This document shows, one piece after another, positions 26,201 to 40,330 of a stretch of DNA of 64,000 nucleotides. Made by a program: the position numbers and the translations under genes. Positions within the stretch are counted from its first letter, which is position 1. Each line of letters opens with the position of its first letter. The notes beneath the pieces are model-generated. The model was not told the DNA's origin. It did not search any database and saw nothing but the letters and a program-made list of their open reading frames with translations. Origin of the DNA: Amia ocellicauda (lineage: Eukaryota > Chordata > Actinopteri > Amiiformes > Amiidae); the NCBI RefSeq assembly GCF_036373705.1, contig NC_089868.1, positions 16,164,520-16,228,519 of the forward strand. Reading direction: 5' to 3'.

Positions 26201-27794
26201 ATTCATTATCCTATTTGTTGATTTCTGGATTAAAACTATTATACTGCTGTATAATTGTCATTTCTCATGGACAACAAAGTGTAAAGACATATTATGCCTG
26301 TTTCTTTAAATTAATAGGGGTATATATTTTAACAAATCAGCAGATTGTTCAGATGGCTCCAGATATACTAAATGGCATCTTGAGAAAATGTCGGAGGGTT
26401 CAGAGAACCTATTAAAGATTTAATTAACATTTTGAAAAGATAATACAACCTAGATGTAGGCCAATAAACCCAACAGTCAGTGTGATATAGAAAGGAATCC
26501 ATACCAGTCCTGGAATGCTTAAAGATACTGTTATTCAATGCATGTCTAAATTGGAAAACATAAGATGGAGAAGCAAACCCATTAAATGTTCTCTCTACAC
26601 TAACCCAGCATCCAGAACTTCAAAAAACTCTACTTGTCATAACACATTTGCAACAATGTGATAAGATCTTTTTTTCCTACATAGATTAAAGGGTTATTCC
26701 TTGACTGATGGATCTAAAACAGAGTAGTGTGCTGGGAGAGATGTTTTAAAGGGGAAAAATCCATGTCAAAATACACTCAGCCAAATCAAGTATTTACCCC
26801 AACAGAATGCCTCCTATTTTTATTGAAGTGACTTTATTTTAACTTGAGACAGCAAACCGCACCTAGGGCAGCAATGTTCTGTTTATTGCCAAGTGCATAT
26901 GTCTCATATTAGGGCAGAATATATACATTTTACAGCATTGGCCACCCTGGTAGATGTTTTTAACCATAGTGCAAAGAAAGAGAAATTACAAGGAAACAGT
27001 GTAATGTGCCAAAAATGGCCCTGTCGCATATTCCACTAGTGTTCTCGTATGCCAAGGAAATACATTTATTCAGTCGAGACTTTTCCTTTTAAGCCTTGGA
27101 AACAATCTCAAATGTACACCCTCTATTTATTGTTTCTTTTGTTGCTTTAGTAATTACATGCACATCTGGTTTTAATATCTGTGCTGTGTACAGCTTTCTC
27201 TATTGTGTTATCAGGGGCATGCAGTCACCCCAGAGGTTTGCCAGCCGTCTTTAATGCCCAGTTGAATGCCAGGCAGGATATTTCATCTTGTTGGTGGTTT
27301 GACATGTAGGAATAATACAGCCGAAGCAAGTGATGTGTAAATGCTTGTTGACAGATAGGTGCGGCATATTTGTCCCCAGCAAAAGTATAACATCCAGTTA
27401 TTAATAGGGCTGTTATTGTAAGTAAGCCCTGAAGCAGTGCTAGATTGAAGTTAATGTGCTTTTGACTGCAGTAGAGGTATGTATGTTAAACCCATATACT
27501 GGACACAATTATCTGCATAGACCCTAAGTACAGCCCCCACACTACTACAACATAACAATGGGAATTACACACACCACCCAAGACAAATATAATGGTTTTG
27601 GAAGATCTGATAAAGTTGCAACAATGATGATGTACTGAACTTAATCCAGAGCTTATGCTTTATGAGATTTGATGACAGACTGAAAACGACAAATCTGGTC
27701 AGGCTCAGCAGATGGCATTGTGGGAGGGGAGACACAACAGACACAGCTGGCACTAGCAGTATATTTTTAAGTATTACGATGCAATATAATAGCA
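23290..27794. other. Intergenic, no gene seen
   Basis: AT-rich DNA with no coding sequence that I can support. A GC-richer, non-repetitive island is at about 25690-25960, and a repeat-free block at about 24050-24620 is a possible conserved non-coding element. Confidence 0.4.
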
Positions 27795-28402
27795 AGATGA
27801 GCTTCCCTGAGATGGTTTCTGACAGTTTGTGCAGAAATTCTTTGGTTGTCCAAACTCACAGTGTCATCAGCTGTCTGGTGGCTGGTCACAGACGATCCCA
27901 CAGGTGAAGAAGCTGGATGTTGAGGTCCTGGTGGTCTGCGGTCGTGAGGCCGGTTCGACGTCTTGCCAAATTCTCTAAAATGATGTTGGATGCAGCTTAT
28001 GGTAGAGAAATGAACATTCAATTCTCTGGCAACAGCTCTGGTGGACATTCCTACAGTCAGCACTCCAATTGCACGGTCCCTCAAAACCTGAGACATCTGT
28101 GGGATTGGATTGTGTGACAAAACTGAACATTGTAGTGTGGCCTTTTATTGTCCCCAACACAAGGTGCATCTGTGTAATGATCATGCTGTATAATCAGCTT
28201 CTTGATATGCCATACCTGGCAGGTGGATGGATTATCTTGGCAAAGGAGAAATACTCACTAACAGGGATGTAAACAAATTTGTGCTCAAAATTTAAGAGAA
28301 ATAAGCTTTTTGTGCGTCTGGAACATTCCTGGGATCTTTCATTTCAGCTCATGAAACATGGGACCAAAATTGTACATGTTGTGTTTATATTTCTGTTCAG
28401 TA
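27795..28402 (-). mobile_element. 3'-truncated Tc1/mariner-like transposon
   Basis: On the minus strand the element starts at the TA near 28402 with ATACTGAACAGAAATATAAA. It runs into a transposase N-terminus at 28120 (MSHNPIPQMSQVL), then a helix-turn-helix segment GMSTRAVARELNVHFSTISC and a GRPR-like RPHDRRPPGP linker. Homology stops near 27795 after VRNHLREAHL; the DDE catalytic domain and 3' end are missing. It is not mobile by itself. Confidence 0.75.
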
Positions 28403-28869
28403 TAAATATTTCTAGAGGAAATGTTTATAAGAGAAAACTTTTTCATTTTTTTTCATTTGTAGTATTAACCAGCTGCCAACTGGAGAACACATTCTAAATA
28501 AGCCTCCAGTCTTTACTATCACTCTAATTATTCAAAATACACTGCCACAGCCCACCTGTCAAAGATGACATATTCAAGGGCCCGGGCTCAGACTGCTGAC
28601 AAAGAATCTGTAGGAACCTCTCAGCCCTCCTTCATAGTCCTTAATCTGTTAAATGCACTTCTGCATTAAAAAATCTATTTACTGCTTTTGGATAATGTGC
28701 TTGTTCCATCTCTCAATGCAATGTTGTTGTCTTTGTGTGTTTATTTTTCTTAATCTTTTTGGTTTTGGTGTAAAAGACAAACACTAGCTACTAGGTCTCT
28801 CAGTTCCTATACAGCACTCAGCACTGCTTTAGATTCTCTATCTATCTATTTCTATATCTCTATATACAT

Positions 28870-28927
28870 ATAATTTTTTTCAATCCCACATTATATATAT
28901 TATATAGGTTGGGATTGAAAATAATTA
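28870..28927. repeat. Small inverted repeat around TTCAATCCCA
   Basis: TTTTTTTCAATCCCA and the inverted copy TGGGATTGAAAATAA flank a TA-rich loop. Confidence 0.55.
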
Positions 28928-29433
28928 TGAGTCACTGTGAATGTACGATTACAGTTTTGAAAAAGCATGCTATTGAAGACACACTTTGTTTTCTGGGAGA
29001 GCATCTTTGTAAGATATTTTATAATGTTCCAGAATGGTGACTCAGTAGCATATACATTTCTAGTTAATTAAAGATGGTTATAAAAGGATTAAAATGTATC
29101 ATGTGTGAGCCAAGGGTGGAGCTCACTGCCTCCCTCCATAAGCCGATATTGATAATATTGACATGGCATCCCATATACTAATGTCTCAGTTATAGGCACT
29201 TGATCTGCAGGGGAAACTGCACCACTGGAAATAATCATTCAGGTCAAGCAGGAATTCTCTGTATATCCCATTAACTGCTTGTCTAAACAAAGTTGTTCTA
29301 ATTAGTATGATGATTTTGACAACATTGGGGTTGATTTACAGTTATTGCTGGATGTACAGAAGGACATCATATAATCGGCACTGCTAGTGATGTCTGTTAA
29401 CCAGGGGATCAAAGGGAAAGAAGTTTATTATGC

Positions 29434-29470
<37 letters not shown>
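29434..29470. repeat. (TTA)n microsatellite
   Basis: About 12 units of TTA. Confidence 0.95.
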
Positions 29471-29471
<1 letters not shown>

Positions 29472-30719
29472 ATTGCATTAAGTTTTAAATAGATTGCAGT
29501 AAAGGAGTTGGGGTACGTTTCATTCCATTATTGATTTTTGAGGGGGTCTCCGTTAAACCCTGCAGTTAAATAAATACGATCTGACATGCTAATCTGAGGA
29601 GGACTGCGGTTGTTTTTCCTGGCCAGCATTTCTGGCAATGGAGCTGGCTGTCTGACGAAAGGAAATCTAAGGAAGATTAGTACAAAACGGTCTGGTTCCT
29701 GGGATGAGTTGCTGTGTGTAACACCTTCCAAAACAGCCTCCACTAACACCTCTCAGCAGGTTTCGCTATGCTCTGGTTTGCTTATTATTAAAGTAAATTC
29801 TATTAAAAACACAGGTGGCTTCCTTATAGCATTATATGGCTTATTGCTTTGCTTAGGGTGGCTGGCTGGTCAATCCTGGTCAAGGAGGGCCACAGTATAT
29901 TCTGTTTTTAGTTTTATCCAAATGCATAACTACTTGATTCAATTATTGGGCTTAACTGATAGATAGATAGAGAGATGGATGTTGCTTCCTACTTTCAATG
30001 GCATATCTTCCTTCGTGAAATGAAAGCAGAGCAGTAGCATACTTTGTTTTGTCCTTTGTTGGTGTTGGGACTGTGAGATTGCGTGCATGGCGTATCAAAA
30101 GCAGGTACAACCCCAGCAAAACATTAGGAAGTGCAAATAGAGCTGCTGAAAGCTACCCGAGTGGCAGAGGATACCAGCCCCAGTGCTATCACAGAGGAAG
30201 CAGGAAACAGAGATGATAACATTGCTCTGACCTGGAAGTGATACCCAAAACATACAGCAGCACTTTCCTCTACAGTGGAACTCCCATCTCTAAATAAGTG
30301 TTTGTTTTACGAGTCTGAAGAATTAATAGACTCCTGTGTTTCCTGGGGCCCTGGAGGTGACGACCCCTCGCTTCCTTTTCTCAGGGAGGTTACATCAGGA
30401 GCGAGAGAGCTGTGTACTGTCATTCCCTCTCAGATGGCTACTTCCCTGTCATGTCATTACTGCAGTGATGCCATGTATGTACTTTAACCCTTTATCCACC
30501 AGCAGTGGAGTCTCATTTGCAACAGGGTTTCATCTTAATGTAGAATTTTCTATTTACTTTGTATTTTACAGCTAGTCTGTTTTTCTCCCCTTATAAATTC
30601 AGCTCCAGCCAAATGCAGTTGTACTGACGTGTGTATGTGTAGAATACATTTTGAGTAGTAAATCAGCTTAATACTGTCTACCACTTTCAATGATATTTTA
30701 AATGATAGTAGTAACTTTT

Positions 30720-31007
30720 TATACTGAACAAAAATATAAACACAACATGTAAAGTGTTGGATCCCAGGAATGTTCCAGACACACAAAAAGCTTATTTCTC
30801 TCAAATTTTGTGCACACATTTGTTTACATCCCTGTTACTGAGTAATTCTCCTTTGCCAAGATAATCCATCCACCTGCCAGGTGTGGCATAGCAAGAAGCT
30901 GATTAAACAACATGATCATTACACAGGTGCACCCTGTGCTGGGGACAATAAAAAGCTACTCTAAAATATGCAGTTTTGTCACACAACACAATGCCACAGT
31001 TTTGAGG
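30720..31007 (+). mobile_element. 5' fragment of the same Tc1/mariner-like family
   Basis: It starts TATACTGAACAAAAATATAA and follows the copy at 27795-28402 through the GTTCCAGACACACAAAAAGC, CCACCTGCCAGGTGTGGCAT and GGGGACAATAAAA segments. Similarity ends near 31007, where the transposase would begin. It is oriented opposite to the first copy, with the 5' ends facing each other. Confidence 0.75.
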
Positions 31008-34000
31008 CAGACATACAGTTATGTATGGCATTCCGTGTTACTGTGTTGTATGTCATATGTCAGTTTGCTGTTTTGCTGCAACGTTTGAGAATTAATTTCA
31101 AACACTGTGTTCTGTATTGCTAAATAGCATACTAAATAAAAACACACACATAAACAGTAATAGGAATGCAGAACACATCATAGCATGAAACCAGCAATAA
31201 CTGACACATCAGTGAGAACCAAACTGTTTACACAAGTCCATTGCAATAAAACAATACAGAAGTGGGGAGTGAGACGGGGGCAGAGAACTATTCAGAGATG
31301 ACTAGGATTCTGGTAAGTGCTTAAACACGCTGGTGCGTCAAAGCCTGGGAGTTGGTTAGCTTGACCTATGCTTTAGAAATGCATCCCCACCACATAGCAC
31401 ATGTCCGTGTGGTCAGTGTGTATTTCTGAGTTTTATCTAGTACCTTAATGAACCAAATAATGCAGAGAAACTGGGTGGGGGGATGACGAAAGAATCAAAA
31501 TGCGATCTGTTTCCTGTACAGCAGCCCATGGTTGTCTCCTTCAATAGTACAGTGTATGAAAGCCAAGACCCACATGAGAAGCCTCCCTCGGGAGCCTAAT
31601 GGGTTTAGTCTGTAGGATTTCCGTCTTTGGTGACATTATCACGAGAAATTACTGAGTATCACTACCTATTCTCAATGAGCTTTGACAGGCATCCCTTTCC
31701 CCACTTGTGCATCTGAGATGGAGCTGCACGCAATGCTAAGAGACAGGAAGGTGTCGTCTAGACGTGACCCTTTGAAGTTTTACCTCCGTGGTCCTGTTAG
31801 GCAGAGCGCTCTGTGTTTTTTTAACCCCCCCCCCCCACGCCCCACAGTTGTGAGCGGGCAGGCCGTCAGTCAGCGGCCCGTTGCACTTCTCGTGTTAACG
31901 TCCGCTCCCTGTAACCAGCCACCGCCGAGGAGCCGAGAGGAAACTACAGTATGTAAATGGAATTCTTGACAATCCCAATCCTTTCATCTGCGCTCGTTCC
32001 TTTTGAGGTTTCAATTAGAACAGCAGAATAACGTAAGCTGAGAAATCCCAGCGAGGAGCAACATACAGTGTTCAGTTACAACAGTTGAATCAAAGGAAAA
32101 CAATAAAGAAAAAGAAATATATTTCATTCAGGGAAAAAAAACAACTGAAAACCACCCAATGTGAGACTGACACTCAAATATTGGCTCCATAAAAAATGGA
32201 GGGGAAGTCCCCAAGACTTCGCCCTTCAGTGCTTTCTGATGAATGAACATGCAAGAACAACTGAGGGCCATGGCAGGTTCTGTGATAGTTCTGCTTCTTT
32301 TCAAAACTGTGGGGTTCTTGCAGAGAACCACTGTCTCTCAGTGAGCTGCTGGACATGGCTTTGGAAAATACATATTCACCAAATGAGCCATTTGGTTCTC
32401 TATGTTTTTACTATATATTTTTAACAACAAAAACCTGAATAGATTACAAATTGGAGTCTAATGGAAAGGAGGTTGCTGGAAGTTGGATGTTGGACCTTCT
32501 CTCTTTTCTTGGAAACCAAACATCTATAGATCTTATGGAGGTTTTGTGTTGCACTAGCAAAGCTGTCCATCCCAATCTGTTACCCTTCATGTAATGCCTA
32601 GTGCTGAGGCTTTAGCAGGTCATGACGTCAATATTCACCTCGGACTGAGTTAAGGGCATTTGCATCCTGTTTATTAGCTTCTGGGGAACAAAGGCTCAGG
32701 AACACGGTGCGTTCAAGATCAATCTCATTGTTATTCTGATTCGCGACAATGATTTCACGGGGCCTCAGACTAAAGGAAATGTCCCGTGTAAAACTCCTAG
32801 CTTCATATGGTAGTGATTTGTCATTTCATTGGGTTTTGGGCTTTTATTCACAGCAGCTGCTGCCAAAGAGAGCGAGCCCAGGGAACGAGCTGATTATTCT
32901 CTGTGGGGCCGAACTGCGCTGAGTGAAATGGGTCTACTGACAGACAGAGTAACAGGTACGGTGTGGCAGACCTGGAGGGAAAGGGGCAAGGTTTAGTCAT
33001 CAGTATCGAGATGTGCTTGCAGTGTTAAGTGAGTTACTTTTACAGACAAGGACATGAACTCCAGTTCCGTCAGTAGATGTTTCAGTGGTTTCTTGGATCT
33101 TCAGTCTACTAACAACCAGATGAGCAACAAGGCTAAATCTAGGCCCAATCTCAGCTGTGACCTTTCTTATGCTTTTATGATGTAATGGCAGTTGTATGAA
33201 GGAAGTGTCTTATCTGTTTCCAGGACTTACAGAGGCAGATGATGTTATATTCTTAAACTGCACAGTGTTTTCTTGACATATAAACACAAAACATTTAATT
33301 TTCTACCAATCCAGTTTGGTTCAGTCAGTGGTATTCAATCTCACAGCAATGGCAGTGTTGATTGGTATTTCTGATTTGCTGAACAACACCAGCCCAGCTT
33401 CCTGTTCCACCAGTTTTCCCTCCGTCCTTGCCTGCCGAATGCTTGCTCATACAAGCGGAGGCTGTGGTTTGTGTTTGATATTCTCAAAAAGGATGAATCA
33501 TCCATCAAAAGGGAAAATGAAAAGTTTTGCAACATATTTACTCCCCCAATTTCGTGTCTGTGACATCAAATGTTTTCTGGATTTTTTCCCCCTTTAGTTA
33601 GGGAAAGGGGTAAGGATTTCAATTCTATTTTAACAATTTGGGACATTGAAACAAAATGAATTTGGCTTCTGCAGAAGATTTCTTTTGTTGTTCTGAGTTT
33701 ATTTTTAGTTTTGTGTCTTAGTTGCTCATGGCACGGTCAACAAAATGTTATAAAAGTTTACAGTCAGGCAATTTTTTGTGCTTTCCTGGAAAGTCCTCTA
33801 TATTCTTGAACTTAATGAGCTGAACTTTTTAAACTCTTTAATACATTGTTTCTCGCCCCAGGCACAGAGTAAAGCAGCATTATGGCTGATTTCAGGAAAT
33901 ATAAAACTTCCAAAAATTCCTCAGGGATTCATCTGTGAGATGGAGAAAAAAAAACAGGTACATGGTTCCTTTTCCCCCCCGATGTTGATAGATTTCAATA

Positions 34001-37000
34001 CAATTTCAAGTGTTGGATTTCATAACACTTCATTTTAAGAAAACATCATGACCCATTTATGCTAATTCAAAATATACAGTAACTGTACAGCTGGCATCTA
34101 TACCCTTTTAAAATTAGCATCATTGCCAGAAACCACAACCATTATTTCTTCCTCCAGTGTCTTTCTTTATATAAAATAAAATATGCGTGTCACATAAAAA
34201 ACCCAAAATGACATTAAGAGTGAAGTGCCTGTTGGCTGATTTGTTATCCATCTAAAGCTATCAACAATGATTTACTGTTTTATTGAAGACACTGCTAAGC
34301 ACATTGGCCATGACATTATGGTCTGTCAATTAGAATATCCCGAAAGCATCTTAATGTGGTCGTTTGCTTTGAATAAATTGGGGCCATTATGAGAAAATAA
34401 AAATATTGTGTCTGTGGTATTGAAAATATCAGAAACCAGGTTACAGTTGTGTCAGAGAAGTTAGGCTGATAATTAATGAGAAATTACTGTGATTACCTGT
34501 GACTTACCAGGATATAGGTGTCTGAATGCAGGACTTTTACCTCAAGAGTTTTCATCCAGTGCCTTTGCAACAGATATAAACACCTCACAATACCTGAGAA
34601 GAAGGGAAAATAAACTTCTAAACTTTCTTATTTGAGCTGCTAAGCCCCTGCTGACTCTTCCTGGAGCCTGTTTAAAGGCCAGGACAAGGAAAGAGCGCAC
34701 AGAGTAAATATTTGCTTTTGAAGGAAAATAAGCATGAAGCAGGCAGCCCACAGGTGATGACAGTAATCTGGAGAATTATGCAAACAATGAAAACAAAGGG
34801 GAGGTGGTGAAACAGGCTTGGCGTTTCACCTGCCCGGCTTCGAGGCAAGAGCTTGTAACAGTTTTCTCACTCCAGTGACACTGTAAGGAAAAGACAAATG
34901 GGCCTCAAAAGAAAGACTGAAAAGCTGGATGGCACTAAAGCGCATGACATCATTGCTTGACTGGTTGTACGCAAACACCCCGGCCAGGTCTGCAAAGAGA
35001 ACTCCCTTTGTGCAGGGATCACGTCCTCTGCAGGTGATGGTGACAAATGCGGCCCTGTCAAAGAGCCTCTTCCCAGCCATAGCCCTGACTTTAACACTGA
35101 TGGAGCCCTTCTTTAGAGAAAGGATTAGGCCGAGACACTTGCTTCCGGACAGCGCCGGCACAGCACACAGTGACCTTGAGCAAGGTCAGCACCTATAGCA
35201 CAAAGATAAGGCAGTTGTAAGCGTTGGGAGCCAGAGATTTTTTGTGGTCCATTCAATTGCAAAGCCAAAGTGAGTGAGCGGGATGAATCTTTCATTTGTT
35301 TGCGTTTTCACACTCCATTAAAAACTGACATCACTGTAAACACAGATGAAATTTTAATGTTTTCTGTTTCATGTTGATTTACGTTCAACATTACAGAATA
35401 CTTTTCAATAAAGCATGGTAAGATTTCTTAAAGCAAACACTTTCCTATCGTGTACCATAAATATTTCAACTTAAGTCAGTTCCTGAGTTGTTTGGTTTTG
35501 TTTTGTTCTGTGACTTAATTACTTCACAGCAGCAGAACTATTTTATGGATACGGTCAGTACATATTTTTGTTTTCTTCCATAACCCATTAAAATGAAAAC
35601 AATTTGTGAATTATAACATTGAATATATTGGTTGCTTAATTCATTTTGTGAAAATTAGAAGGAAAAAATATTATTATTATTTTTTAAATGTTGCTTCTCT
35701 CATTCATAATAAATTAACTTCAAAAACATTTACTGACCCTTTGTGATAATTCATGAAATATATAGAAATGAACATTGGGACATTGTGTTAATTCCAACCT
35801 TAACCTAAGACTGTAATAGTCAACCTTTTACAAGAACCTATGGACTTATCCAAGTCCCTTTAATTTCTAGATGTAATCCAAGCTGAGTTCGACCTACCCA
35901 GTGACATCTAACCTAATTTTCTTACAACAAAGTAATGAGATAAAATAAAATGAGTGAACCTGGGTTCAAACCCTGTTTAAGACATGTGGGACTTGAGCAA
36001 GCCTGCTGACCTTTGCTTCAGCCCCATCTATCTTTTAAAACAGGGTACATGCCAAGAGAAACCCTGTAGGGTATTTATGTACAAATATTGACAGAACAGA
36101 CACTTTCATTTTCGAGGTATAAAAACATGTTTTGTAGTTTTGTGTTGGTTTTTAATGATTGTTTGTTTTACAGAAATGCCATTTTAAAATATCTTACTTC
36201 ATATAATGTTTAAAAACAACAACTGTAATCTCAAACCCCGTGGAATAATCTTACTCCTTAGCAACAACAAGGAAATGGCAAAATCAAAGCAGTTCTCTCA
36301 ATAAATATGAATTCTCTTTAACTGCTTTCTGCATATAAGGTTTCCACACTCTCTTAAAGATGTTTAAATTCAGTATAAAAAGTAATGTATATATGAATAT
36401 GTGTTTGTTTTTTATTATTGCTCTATTTTTGCTTTGAGGTCTCAAGTTGCTCCTGGTTTAATGTTTGCCTACCACCTCCTCGTGCCGAGCACAAGTGTTT
36501 CATGTCAGGGGTTCTCCAGTTAATAATATTTAAAATAAATAATAAGCCACCCAAAGACAAATAATCACTGTGAAAAAATCTGGGGGGAACAAAATCTTGT
36601 AGAAAAAAAGCTTTCCTTACTCTTCATTACTGGCATCATGTTGCCCCTGCTCTGGGCCTCTAATTATTTCATCATGTAGCAGGAAATCCTGCCAGGTCAT
36701 ACATAAACAGCCTGGGGTAGAGTCCTCCTCATCAGGCCAAGCATGACATCTGACATGTGTGCTGCTTGCCGCTTGCATGCCATTTGCAACCGGGCAAATC
36801 TAACACTCGGCAAAGCCACGGGGACAACAGGGCAGAGGCTGCGAGAGCTGTGCCCCTTTCTCAAGAAAACTGCCCCGTGTCAGACCCTGACCTCTGATCT
36901 CTGCCCATCGTACAGACCAGCGCAGGCACTGCTGCTCAGCAAACGTCTCCGTCATTGCTCTGTGCGTTTTGTTGCCCACTTTTACGAGCCTTACACGATG

Positions 37001-39540
37001 TATCATTCTCTGGAATCAAACGTTATTTATTTTGGCAGCCGCTCGGGATCATTTTCTATTCGTAAAATTCTTTCAGAGGTGCATAAGCTGATTTTTTCTC
37101 TCTCGTTCAATATTTACCCTGTGGTGTTCAGCACAGAAATATATATATCTCAATGAGGTCTCCCAGGAGCTGCATCCACAATAATAGGACCGACTGCATG
37201 CTACACAACACACTGGCCACGTTGACAATGAGGGGACTAGCTGCCCAACTTTGTCAGACTGAGTACAGAACATGACGATACATATTTAATCAGAGCTGCT
37301 CAGTCTTGTATCATAACAACTGTTTGTAGTGGTTTTATAGTTTAAGTAGAAGTACATTTTGCCCACTACTTTTATAAGGCGGGATAGCTGAGTTCCCGCA
37401 CAACATGCATTGCATAGCGTGAACCCCAATATTTTCCTAATGTGTATATGTTTATATATTCACAATTGTCTATTAATTTTCATGACAAGGCCACCAATCT
37501 TTCAAATTTCCTTGCTTTGCTTCGTATTCAAATACTGCTTGTGTCTCTGTGTTTAACCCAGCTGTTTATTTTCAAATATATCCTTCAACAGGTCATAATA
37601 CAGTTATTTGGTTCTCTGCAAATGTTGTTCAAGTACAATTCTTTTAAGAAATCTGGTGAGAGCAAAAGAGTAGCAATGATACAGACAAAAGTAGTTTTTT
37701 TTCCTTAAAAAAAGGGAACATTTACTGTGGTTCTTCCTAGGCTGAGAACAATATTTACATCAACATAAAAAAGAGTCGTTTATCACAAACCACCATCTGT
37801 CAGAATATTTTCTGGCCCCATGACATGCCCAAACCTGAGACCGGGAGCAGATTTAAAATTGACTGTTTGCGTGTCAGGAGGTAGTAGCTCCTTTAAAGAG
37901 CCTGGTCGTCTTTTACCGAACTTATGTGAAGGGGAAGGTATAACTATAAATATATATATTATTATCACATTTCAAATCAAAGTCCCAGTTAAAGGTATGA
38001 CTAAAATAAACTGAAGACTATGGAATATGTTTATAAAAATTTGAAAGCATTATCATACATACTGATTGCAGCCAAATAATAAGTCTCAATTTATATGTTA
38101 TGTTATAAATTAAATCTATAAAACATTGCTAATATTCATTTTTTTTTTTTTGTAAAAGGATAATAAGATTAATGTTTTGAAATACTGGGAATTTATTACA
38201 CTACTACACTCTGAAATATTTACGAGTGTATAGCATTTTCAATTTGCTTAAATATTTAGAATAAGGTCCTTATCTGTAAAACATTGTTTGCTGTCATACA
38301 CTTCCTCTGAACGAGTTAAGACATTACATTTATGTTATGAGTTGTAGTTATCTGTTTTTGATTCAGATATCTTTGATTCATAATCACATATACACACAAA
38401 GGAAGCCACAGCCAAACCCTCTCTTACTATAACAGCTGGCTGCACGGTAGCCATGAAAATAATGTTGCTGAGTCAGTTAACTGATCTCTCTGTCCACAAG
38501 CAGATACAGGTGATGCAATTGAAGGTACTGACTTGGCTGAGGGTCTGGGTTTTAATTACACTGTCAGGTGAGCACTACAGTTTAGAGATTTCACTGCAAA
38601 ATTCCTGTGACCTGCTGATTTTAAAATACATTTACAACATACATGAATATTAAAATATAAAACGCAAGACACACACGCACACATGCATGCACACACCAAT
38701 ATAAAATACACTGCCCAACTAAAATAAGCATGTCTCAATGCTGCCCTTGTCATGCATGTATTTCACACCTTCTCCAGCCCTCTCTGTCACATATTCACTC
38801 CTTACAGACAATAAACACATTTTGTGCATCATCACGCTCTGTGAAACTGTGGACATAAGTGCTGAAGAACTTGCAGGTTAAGCCAAGTGTGCTGTTGAGG
38901 ACAATAGGCTTTAAAAATACACACAAGCACACAATGAAAATAAAAATGAAAGTAAATATGCCTCCATGCAGTTTATGTTGTATACATGTAATTATGTAAT
39001 TATACAACTGTAAATAATTAGAGACAGCACAAGGATAAACAAATAAAGGAAACAGAACAGAACTTGCTTGGCATTTAAACAGTTAAATGTCCACACTCCC
39101 AACTCTGTGCCCACCGAATTGTAAAACAACTGTAAAAGAACATAAAATAAAATGACAGTCTTCTCTATTATTATGTAACATCAACATAAATTATATTTCA
39201 AAATGTCTGTTTTCAGGCTGTTCTAAACAAATGTTTGCTATTAGTCCTAAACAAAACATATATGCATTATTTTAAAATGAAGAATAATTTTGATTGATTT
39301 TGTTTTGTCTGTCACATTTGATATTTATTTTTAAGAAATCTGAAATATGCAAACATGAGTAATGAAATCCCAACCAATGCTAACATGCTAACTATTTGAA
39401 TGTGTTTTAGCAAAAAACAGAACTGGGCTATTGCCTGTTCACACAATAAACAGTATGACTTCATGTGTAGTTACACACATTTTACATGTTGTACCATCTG
39501 AAAATCCAGAATCCAAATAGTTTGCTATTAAGTACAATAT
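31008..39540. other. Intergenic, no gene seen; GC-richer islands
   Basis: No supportable exon. GC-richer, repeat-free islands at about 31680-32000, 34800-35210 and 36640-36980 stand out from AT-rich surroundings and are candidate regulatory elements. Open frames across them (up to 137 codons) lack family resemblance and overlap on both strands. A possible SINE core is near 35950-36030. Confidence 0.4.
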
Positions 39541-39661
39541 GTCAGATGTAGTTCTTCCAATTTAATTTAATCACAGAACTCGAAATTACAGTCCATATTT
39601 ATATGACAGTTTATCACTTAAAGTTCTGTGATTAAAGTAAATTGGAGGAACTACATTTGAC
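39541..39661. repeat. Long hairpin: 40-base inverted repeat
   Basis: Left arm 39541-39580 and right arm 39622-39661 are reverse complements at 37 of 40 positions, separated by 41 bases. On the plus strand two of the three mismatches are G-U compatible. This could be a small MITE or a hairpin RNA precursor. There are no coding features. Confidence 0.8.
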
Positions 39662-39889
39662 AGATAGGTAGAATCTATCCATATATATATGTATATGAAT
39701 GTATATTCAAATATTAAAATACAATTTAAAAAACTGCAACAAACAATGCAGAACAAAAAAACTGTCAAGTTTAGTAGGGGCCTAATCAAAAGCGAATATC
39801 CTTCTTTTAGTAGTTTTATAAATAACTCTGGGCAGGCAGGAACAGCTTTGATTGCGCAGGACGAAGCAGAACCCTGAGTCTCGACAGCC

Positions 39890-40330
39890 AAATCAATGGC
39901 ACTTTGCCAGCAGACTCATCAAACGAATAATAGCTTCCAATTGACAATCACTAAAGTGCCTCTTCTCCAGTGGATCCTGGTTCTTAATGGTGATTAGAGA
40001 GGAAAGGCCTATACCGTTTCTGTGCTACAAATGACCTCCTAATAACTCCTTTGATTTAAAATGCTAATTCGCCAGCTCCTCTGCAGCTGTAGATTGTCAT
40101 GTGGCAGGATGGCATCACCCTGGGACCGTGCCAGGGTAGGGTCCTGCGCAGCACCTCAACCACATGGTCACCAGGCGAGGTCAGTCTCCACGACTGGGAC
40201 CCCAGGCCTCTGAGGGCCTCTCTCCTCATTCTCCGATAGTTGAATGTGTGTCAACTGGCTTTCCACGGTGAAAAGTATCTATTTTCCTCAGGTGTTGCAA
40301 AGGTCACCTATTAAATGCATCGCACGCCTA
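39890..40330. promoter_or_regulatory. Candidate enhancer with adjacent TCF/LEF-like and octamer-like sites
   Basis: Repeat-free block with higher GC than its flanks. CCTTTGATT (40048-40056) is four bases from ATGCTAATT (40061-40069), a TCF/LEF-type site next to a POU octamer-like site, followed by GCAGCTG E-box-like sequence. The assignment rests on motifs and composition only. Confidence 0.3.

Noticed and set aside
34826..35198. Overlapping open frames on both strands (111 and 89 codons)
   Set aside because: Mutually overlapping, without recognisable domains or splice signals; they reflect a GC-richer non-coding island.
35963..35973. tRNA B-box-like GGTTCAAACCC
   Set aside because: No matching A box or cloverleaf could be drawn around it, so it is not called as a tRNA gene.
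36743..37156. 137-codon open frame in the intergenic interval
   Set aside because: No start context, splice partners or family motifs; a competing frame overlaps on the other strand and the composition is ordinary.
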